From an uncultured Amylibacter sp. (GTDB taxonomy: Bacteria; Pseudomonadota; Alphaproteobacteria; Rhodobacterales; Rhodobacteraceae): DNA of 6,092 bases. Below, piece after piece: positions 1-4,289 of this stretch. Each line of letters opens with the position of its first letter. Within the stretch, counting starts at the first letter, position 1. A program made the translations under genes and the position numbers. Under the pieces are notes generated by a model. It saw nothing but the letters and a program-made list of their open reading frames with translations, had not been told where the DNA came from and did not search any database. The stretch covers positions 1 through 6,092 of the forward strand of contig CALDZS010000075.1 in the NCBI GenBank assembly GCA_937944065.1. Reading direction: 5' to 3'.

Positions 1-1185
1 CGTAGTCAACGTTTGGATCGTCCATATGTGCGTAAATCAGGCAAACTGAAACCAGCGTCTTGGGACGAAGCATTTGCGGCGATTGCGAAGGCTGTTAAAG
101 GCAAGAAAGTCGCGGCAATCGCTGGCGATTTGGCACCTGTCGAGGCGATGTTCGCGTTGAAACAATTGGTTACTGACTTGGGTGGCAATGTGGAGTGCCG
201 TGTCGACAATGCAAAATTGCCGATTGGCAATCGGGCTGGTTATGTCGGAACCGCGACGATCGAAGATATTGACAGCGCCGAGATGATTCAGTTGATCGGT
301 ACAAACCCACGTGCCGAAGCACCGGTGTTAAATGCGCGTATTCGTAAAGCTTGGTCAAACGGCGCAGATATCGGATTGGTCGGCCCGAAGGTCGATTTGA
401 CGTATGATTACGCCCATGTAGGTGACGATCGTGCCGCACTGGAAATGCTTGTTGGTAAAAAGATATCAGCCGCGACGAAGAAAAAGCCGTCATTAGTGAT
501 TGTTGGTCAGGGCGCGTTGCAGGGTGCCGATGGCGAGGCTGTTTTGGCCGCGGCGCAACAACTAGCGGCAAATTCAAATTCGAAATTGTTAATCCTGCAC
601 ACTGCTGCGGCACGGGTTGGCGGCATGGATATCGGTTTTGCGACGAAGGGCGGCATGGATGCGGCCCTTAAAGGTGCGCAAGTTGTATACAATCTGGGTG
701 CTGACGAGGTTGATATCGCAGATAATCCATTCGTGATTTATCAAGGCAGCCACGGAGATCGCGGCGCACATCGTGCGGACGTGATTTTGCCAGGTGCCGC
801 GTATACCGAGGAATCAGGTTTGTTTGTGAACACCGAAGGTCGGACGCAAATGACTGCGCGTGCGGGTTTTGCACCCGGTGATGCAAAGGAAAACTGGGCA
901 ATTTTGCGGGCTTTGTCTGCACATCTTGACGCAAAACTGCCTTACGACAGTTTAAACGCATTACGCGCCGCGATTTTTGTCGCACATCCGCATTTGTCAG
1001 CCCTTGATATGGTGCCGACGAACGAAGGTGTGGACTTGAAGCCCAAAAAATTGGGTAAGGGTGCATTTAACTACGCTATTTCCGATCATTATCAGACAAA
1101 CCCAATTGCGCGTGCCTCTCAAACTATGGCAGAACTCGCAAAGAATGCAGCGGCGCGTAAAACCGCAGCCTTGGCCGCAGAATAG
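1..1185 (+). CDS. nuoG: NADH-quinone oxidoreductase subunit G (NuoG), C-terminal part, 5' end outside window
   Basis: NuoG is the large iron-sulfur subunit of the complex I peripheral arm. Its N-terminal part carries the Fe-S clusters and its C-terminal part is a molybdopterin-oxidoreductase-like fold without the cofactor. Only the latter is visible: 394 codons, ending in TAG at 1183-1185. The frame is open from base 1, reading RSQRLDRPYVRK, a stretch that is internal in NuoG. The TTG at 13 is therefore a leucine codon, not a start. I estimate that roughly 280-300 N-terminal residues, including all cluster-binding cysteines, lie upstream. Family landmarks are LIGTNPRAEAPVLNARIRK (from about 292), DNPFVIYQGSHGDRGAHRAD (about 721-780), VILPGAAYTEESGLFVNTEG (about 781-840) and the C-terminal TNPIARASQTMAEL, also recognisable in mitochondrial NDUFS1. 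The tail is Ala/Lys-rich. nuoH follows after 10 nt. Identity is sure. The frame is intact with no sign of decay. Confidence 0.97.
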   Translation, partial: RSQRLDRPYVRKSGKLKPASWDEAFAAIAKAVKGKKVAAIAGDLAPVEAMFALKQLVTDLGGNVECRVDNAKLPIGNRAGYVGTATIEDIDSAEMIQLIGTNPRAEAPVLNARIRKAWSNGADIGLVGPKVDLTYDYAHVGDDRAALEMLVGKKISAATKKKPSLVIVGQGALQGADGEAVLAAAQQLAANSNSKLLILHTAAARVGGMDIGFATKGGMDAALKGAQVVYNLGADEVDIADNPFVIYQGSHGDRGAHRADVILPGAAYTEESGLFVNTEGRTQMTARAGFAPGDAKENWAILRALSAHLDAKLPYDSLNALRAAIFVAHPHLSALDMVPTNEGVDLKPKKLGKGAFNYAISDHYQTNPIARASQTMAELAKNAAARKTAALAAE

Positions 1186-1187
1186 GA
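1184..1187 (+). promoter_or_regulatory. Ribosome binding site of nuoH
   Basis: AGGA overlaps the nuoG stop codon (TAG at 1183-1185) and lies 8 nt before the ATG at 1196, which supports that start. The same AGGACGTA octamer recurs before nuoI (2831-2838), so the two genes have nearly identical initiation regions. Confidence 0.75.
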
Positions 1188-1195
1188 CGTAAGAA

Positions 1196-2254
1196 ATGGG
1201 ATTTTTTGACACTAATCTTGGCATTTTCCTGATTATCTTGGGTCAGACCCTGTTGGTTCTTGGTTTCGTCATGATCAGCCTGCTGGCTTTGGTTTATGGT
1301 GACCGCAAAATTTGGGGTGCGGTGCAAATGCGTCGCGGTCCGAACGTGGTTGGGCCCTGGGGCATTTTGCAATCTGTTGCCGATGCGCTGAAATATGTGG
1401 TCAAAGAGGTGGTGATCCCCGCCGGAGCCGATAAAACGGTGTTCTTGTTGGCACCACTTGTGTCATTCATTCTTGCTGCCATCGCATGGGCCGTTATTCC
1501 GTTCAACGAAACATGGATATTGGCCGATTTGAACGTGGCGATCATGTATATTTTTGCGGTGTCATCGCTGGAAGTATACGGTGTGATCATGGGTGGTTGG
1601 GCATCGAACTCTAAATACCCATTCTTGGGCTCGCTGCGTTCCGCGGCGCAGATGATTTCTTATGAAGTATCAATTGGGTTCATCATCATTGGTGTGATCC
1701 TATCAACTGGATCGTTGAGCCTTGTGGACATCGTTATGGCGCAAAGCGGCAATGCCGGATTGTTCAACTGGTATTGGTTGCCGCACTTCCCGATGGTCTT
1801 TTTGTTCTTCATCTCGGCATTGGCTGAGACAAACCGCCCTCCGTTCGATTTGCCCGAGGCTGAATCAGAATTGGTTGCGGGGTATCAGGTCGAGTATTCA
1901 TCAACGCCGTTCCTACTATTCATGGCTGGAGAGTACATCGCGATCTGGCTGATGTGTGCATTGACAACATTGCTATTCTTTGGCGGCTGGTTGTCACCAT
2001 TGCCTGCGTCTTGGATCGAGTATGTTCCATTCTTGGGCGACGGTGCGATCTGGATGTTGATCAAGATGTGCTTCTTTTTCTTCATGTTCGCAATGGTCAA
2101 GGCGATCACACCGCGCTACCGCTATGACCAATTGATGCGTTTGGGCTGGAAAGTATTCCTACCAATGTCGTTGGCTTGGGTCGTGATTGTCGCGTTCTTT
2201 GCACAATATGGTGCGTTTGGCGGCGCGTATGCACGCTGGACAGTAGGGGGATAA
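1196..2254 (+). CDS. nuoH: NADH-quinone oxidoreductase subunit H (NuoH)
   Basis: NuoH (ND1 family) is the membrane subunit at the junction of the two arms of complex I. It forms part of the quinone chamber and the start of the proton path. The 352-residue length fits alphaproteobacterial homologues. About eight membrane segments are visible, roughly at residues 12-35, 80-103, 113-134, 157-178, 195-210, 238-262, 285-303 and 320-338. The cytoplasmic loops carry the family signatures: RRGPNVVGPWGILQSVADAL (47-66), LGSLRSAAQMISYEV (144-158), and ALAETNRPPFDLPEAESELV (208-227) followed by AGYQVEYS. The acidic residues E211, E221, E223, E225 and E233 of this last loop are the ones known to matter for quinone binding and coupling. 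PRYRYDQLMRLGWK (306-319) is also typical. The gene starts 10 nt after nuoG. Its TAA stop is part of TAATG at 2252-2256, just before the next gene. No anomalies seen. Confidence 0.98.
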   Translation: MGFFDTNLGIFLIILGQTLLVLGFVMISLLALVYGDRKIWGAVQMRRGPNVVGPWGILQSVADALKYVVKEVVIPAGADKTVFLLAPLVSFILAAIAWAVIPFNETWILADLNVAIMYIFAVSSLEVYGVIMGGWASNSKYPFLGSLRSAAQMISYEVSIGFIIIGVILSTGSLSLVDIVMAQSGNAGLFNWYWLPHFPMVFLFFISALAETNRPPFDLPEAESELVAGYQVEYSSTPFLLFMAGEYIAIWLMCALTTLLFFGGWLSPLPASWIEYVPFLGDGAIWMLIKMCFFFFMFAMVKAITPRYRYDQLMRLGWKVFLPMSLAWVVIVAFFAQYGAFGGAYARWTVGG

Positions 2255-2265
2255 TGTCATCATGA
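2245..2265 (+). promoter_or_regulatory. nuoH/unknown-gene translation junction with a three-codon reading frame
   Basis: AGGGGG (2245-2250), inside the last nuoH codons, is the only purine-rich candidate binding site for the downstream gene. It lies 11 nt before that gene's ATG at 2262. Between them, the nuoH stop TAA (2252-2254) shares its last A with an ATG at 2254 that reads ATG-TCA-TCA-TGA. The TGA (2263-2265) overlaps the start codon of the downstream gene as ATGA. The sequence therefore forms stop-start, mini-frame, stop-start. Whether the mini-frame is translated is unknown. The AGGGGG is only 3 nt from its ATG, too close for normal initiation, so termination-reinitiation would be required. 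Confidence 0.4.
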
Positions 2266-2843
2266 AACGTTTCGGTCTGTCACTAATTGCAAGTCTTATG
2301 GTCGCCACCGCGGCCACTGCAGACGTGCAATCAGAGACTAAAGAAATGCAAGTGATGGCCGAAAACTGTCTAGAACAAAAACGCGAAATCTGCGTTGTTA
2401 TGGCCTCGACGATGGTATTGAATTCCTTCGACAGTATGAATTATCTGTTCGCCAATGACCCAGAAGGTCTGACACGCATGGCGACTTTGTTTGAGCAGTC
2501 TACGTTCAAATCATTGCAAACAGGTCGCCCAGAGTTTCGCAAGTTCATCGCAGAGAACGCAATCTGGACGATGGACTTTTACAATGAACGATTCCGCGCC
2601 CGTGTCGAAGATGAATATTCATACGAAAATGTTCGGCACTTTTATGCAGCGTTTCAATTGATGCGCGCGCAAGCGTGTGACGAGCTAAAGAATGCACCCT
2701 GTGCAGAATCCGCGCTTTGGCATGTGGCCAACGCGCAAAAGGGTGAACACTGGCCAAAGGTCATTGACCATTTTGCCATGGACGAAAAACTAGCCACAGA
2801 CTTGCCAGCAAAAATGATGGCAGATTACAAAGGACGTATATAA
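2262..2843 (+). CDS. Unrecognised exported protein with two CX7C cysteine pairs, inside the nuo operon
   Basis: I do not recognise this 193-residue protein. Residues 1-20 form a clear Sec signal peptide: MKR, a hydrophobic core, then a plausible signal peptidase I site after TAATA, before DVQSE. There is no lipobox cysteine and no later membrane segment, so a soluble periplasmic protein is expected. The mature part appears largely helical and has exactly four cysteines in two pairs: C36/C44 (CLEQKREIC) and C139/C147 (CDELKNAPC). Both fit C-x-E-x-K-x3-C. CX7C spacing with alanine-rich flanks is typical of disulfide-bridged Sel1-like (TPR-related) repeats such as the Helicobacter Hcp proteins. 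This resemblance is my inference and the repeats would be degenerate. No metal or catalytic motif is evident. The gene begins 7 nt after nuoH and its TAA shares a base with the nuoI ATG, so it is co-expressed and possibly translationally coupled to complex I. An accessory or assembly role is possible but unproven. Confidence 0.9.
   Translation: MKRFGLSLIASLMVATAATADVQSETKEMQVMAENCLEQKREICVVMASTMVLNSFDSMNYLFANDPEGLTRMATLFEQSTFKSLQTGRPEFRKFIAENAIWTMDFYNERFRARVEDEYSYENVRHFYAAFQLMRAQACDELKNAPCAESALWHVANAQKGEHWPKVIDHFAMDEKLATDLPAKMMADYKGRI
2831..2834 (+). promoter_or_regulatory. Ribosome binding site of nuoI, within the preceding gene
   Basis: AGGA in the last codons of the unknown gene lies 8 nt before the nuoI ATG at 2843. 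It is followed by CGTA, as in the nuoH leader. The stop and start codons overlap as TAATG (2841-2845), which favours translational coupling of nuoI to the unknown gene. Confidence 0.75.
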
Positions 2844-3334
2844 TGGCGTTTGACTATGCCCGCTCGGCTAAATACTTCTTGCTTGCGGATTTCTTCGTTG
2901 GCTTCAAATTGGGGATGAAGTATTTCTTCCGGCCCAAAGCGACGTTGAATTACCCGCACGAAAAGGGCCCATTGTCGCCGCGTTTTCGTGGTGAACATGC
3001 CTTGCGTCGCTATGCCAATGGCGAGGAGCGCTGCATCGCGTGCAAACTGTGCGAGGCTATTTGCCCGGCGCAGGCGATCACTATCGACGCGGAACCACGC
3101 GATGATGGATCCCGCCGCACCACACGCTATGACATCGACATGACCAAATGCATTTATTGCGGTTTCTGCCAAGAAGCCTGCCCAGTGGATGCCATTGTCG
3201 AAGGCCCGAATTTTGAATTCTCAACCGAGACCCGCGAAGAGCTGTTTTATGACAAAGACAAGCTGTTATCGAATGGCGACCGTTGGGAAGCAGAAATTGC
3301 CCGCAACATCGAAATAGACGCACCGTACCGGTAG
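2843..3334 (+). CDS. nuoI: NADH-quinone oxidoreductase subunit I (NuoI), 2x[4Fe-4S] protein
   Basis: NuoI (TYKY/NDUFS8 family) holds clusters N6a and N6b, which pass electrons towards the terminal cluster N2 next to quinone. It sits at the base of the peripheral arm on the cytoplasmic side. The protein is 163 residues. The N-terminal helix region (about 5-33) contacts the membrane arm. Two ferredoxin motifs follow: C64-I-A-C67-K-L-C70 with C74-P, and C103-I-Y-C106-G-F-C109 with C113-P. All eight cluster ligands are present. YPHEKGPLSPRFRGEHALRR (37-56) is a family signature before the first motif. The ATG at 2843 overlaps the stop of the upstream gene and has a well-placed AGGA. nuoJ follows after 21 nt. 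The gene is intact, and its identity is certain. Confidence 0.98.
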   Translation: MAFDYARSAKYFLLADFFVGFKLGMKYFFRPKATLNYPHEKGPLSPRFRGEHALRRYANGEERCIACKLCEAICPAQAITIDAEPRDDGSRRTTRYDIDMTKCIYCGFCQEACPVDAIVEGPNFEFSTETREELFYDKDKLLSNGDRWEAEIARNIEIDAPYR

Positions 3335-3342
3335 GCGACATT

Positions 3343-3347
3343 AGGAG
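3343..3347 (+). promoter_or_regulatory. Ribosome binding site of nuoJ
   Basis: AGGAG lies 8 nt before the ATG at 3356 and is the strongest Shine-Dalgarno match in the window. It sits in the longest gap of the window (3335-3355, 21 nt) and fixes the nuoJ start. The gap has no room for, and shows no sign of, a promoter or terminator. Confidence 0.8.
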
Positions 3348-3355
3348 ACTTCACC

Positions 3356-3979
3356 ATGGGCATCACAGCTTTTGCCTTTTACCTATTCGCGATTACTGCC
3401 GTGGCCTCTGGCCTGCTGGTCGTTTTGTCGCGCAACCCAGTACATTCTGTACTATGGTTGATCCTGACCTTCTTTAGTGCTGCTGGATTATTCGTCCTGA
3501 TGGGCGCAGAATTCGTCGCCATGTTGTTGGCCATCGTTTACGTGGGCGCGGTTGCCGTACTGTTCTTGTTCGTCGTGATGATGTTGGACGTTGATTTTGT
3601 AGAGCTGAAAAGTGGCATCGCCAAATTCCTACCGTTTGGCATCGCCATTGGACTGGTTCTGATTATCGAATTGGGTTTGGTCATCGGCCATTGGCAATTT
3701 GCCGAAGGCGCGCTTGATCTGCGCCAGACGGTCACCCCTGCGCTGACCGACGCGCAAAACACACAGAACACCATCGCGATCGGGTCGGTGTTGTACACCG
3801 ATTACATCTATCTGTTCCAAGCAGCGGGTCTGATCCTGCTGGTGGCGATGATCGGTGCCATCGTGCTGACCTTGCGCCATCGCACAGATGTGAAACGTCA
3901 AAATATTCAAGAACAAATGCATCGTGATCCAGCCAAGACCATGGAACTGAAAGATGTGAAATCGGGGCAGGGGCTATGA
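3356..3979 (+). CDS. nuoJ: NADH-quinone oxidoreductase subunit J (NuoJ)
   Basis: NuoJ (ND6 family) is a small membrane-arm subunit between NuoH and NuoK. Its third helix takes part in the conformational coupling of quinone reduction to pumping. The 207-residue protein has five predicted membrane helices, roughly at 4-24, 29-49, 53-77, 90-111 and 151-173. The third contains the hallmark GAEFVAMLLAIVYVGAVAVL (50-69), with conserved E52 and Y62 and glycine G64 in the pi-bulge region. A long polar loop (about 112-148) separates helices 4 and 5. The C-terminal tail of about 34 residues (174-207) is charged and presumably cytoplasmic; it makes the protein longer than the E. coli form. The TGA at 3977-3979 overlaps the nuoK start as ATGA, a standard coupling arrangement. 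Confidence 0.97.
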   Translation: MGITAFAFYLFAITAVASGLLVVLSRNPVHSVLWLILTFFSAAGLFVLMGAEFVAMLLAIVYVGAVAVLFLFVVMMLDVDFVELKSGIAKFLPFGIAIGLVLIIELGLVIGHWQFAEGALDLRQTVTPALTDAQNTQNTIAIGSVLYTDYIYLFQAAGLILLVAMIGAIVLTLRHRTDVKRQNIQEQMHRDPAKTMELKDVKSGQGL

Positions 3980-4281
3980 TAACACTTGAACACTATCTGG
4001 CTGTCGCCGCGATCCTTTTTGTCACTGGCATTTTTGGTATCTTCGTGAACCGCAAGAACGTTATCGTCATTTTAATGTCGATCGAGTTGATGCTGTTGGC
4101 CGTCAATATCAACCTCGTAGCTTTCTCTGCGCACTTGGGTGATCTGACGGGCCAAATCTTTACCCTATTCGTGCTGACCGTTGCTGCTGCTGAAGCGGCA
4201 ATTGGTTTGGCGATACTTGTTTGCTTCTTCCGTAACCGCGGCACAATCGCGGTTGAAGATGTCAATGTGATGAAAGGCTGA
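3976..4281 (+). CDS. nuoK: NADH-quinone oxidoreductase subunit K (NuoK)
   Basis: NuoK (ND4L family) is a three-helix membrane-arm subunit in the chain of buried charged residues that carries protons. Its 101 residues match the usual family length. Membrane helices lie at about 4-24, 29-50 and 60-84. The two functional glutamates of the family are present: E37 in IVILMSIELMLLAVN (30-44) and E73 in TVAAAEAAIGLAIL (68-81), matching E36 and E72 of E. coli. Family-typical R26 and the N44-I-N-L run are also present. The start ATG overlaps the nuoJ stop by 4 nt. Its binding site is probably GGGG at 3964-3967, 8 nt upstream. nuoL begins 8 nt after the stop. Confidence 0.98.
   Translation: MITLEHYLAVAAILFVTGIFGIFVNRKNVIVILMSIELMLLAVNINLVAFSAHLGDLTGQIFTLFVLTVAAAEAAIGLAILVCFFRNRGTIAVEDVNVMKG
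4273..4277 (+). promoter_or_regulatory. Weak, distant ribosome binding site of nuoL
   Basis: AAAGG in the last codons of nuoK is the only purine-rich candidate upstream of the nuoL ATG at 4290, and it lies 12 nt away, further than at the other genes. Initiation of nuoL may depend on ribosomes finishing nuoK, whose stop is 8 nt before the start. The ATG is still preferred because MEQILLFAPLVGALICG matches the expected NuoL N terminus. Confidence 0.4.
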
Positions 4282-4289
4282 TCGCAACC

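Noticed and set aside
13..15. TTG at 13 as the start of a 390-residue protein
   Set aside because: The frame stays open to base 1 and encodes the NuoG-internal stretch RSQRLDRPYVRK, so this is an internal leucine codon of a gene truncated by the window edge.
619..660. Direct repeat of 12 bp, GGCGGCATGGAT, at 619-630 and 649-660 in nuoG
   Set aside because: The two copies are 30 nt apart in frame and encode G-G-M-D twice, within a glycine-rich stretch that is variable in NuoG. It is best explained as coding coincidence, with no sign of a mobile or regulatory repeat.
170..1066. Reverse-strand frames of 132-147 codons antisense to nuoG (170-613 and 668-1066)
   Set aside because: The forward nuoG frame is fully explained by conserved motifs. 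The reverse products have Arg/His/Ser/Pro-rich shadow composition and no recognisable family.
1722..1952. Forward frame of 76 codons inside nuoH
   Set aside because: Out-of-frame shadow of the conserved quinone-loop region of nuoH. The Trp/Ser/Arg-rich product has no recognisable features.
3326..3333. Palindrome TACCGGTA at the end of nuoI as a possible terminator or operator
   Set aside because: Only 8 bp with no loop and no T-run, and it is formed by the last coding codons and the stop. It is too short to support a terminator or operator call.
3283..3477. Forward frame of 64 codons spanning the nuoI-nuoJ junction
   Set aside because: It overlaps two well-supported genes in another frame and has no family resemblance. 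It is a shadow frame.
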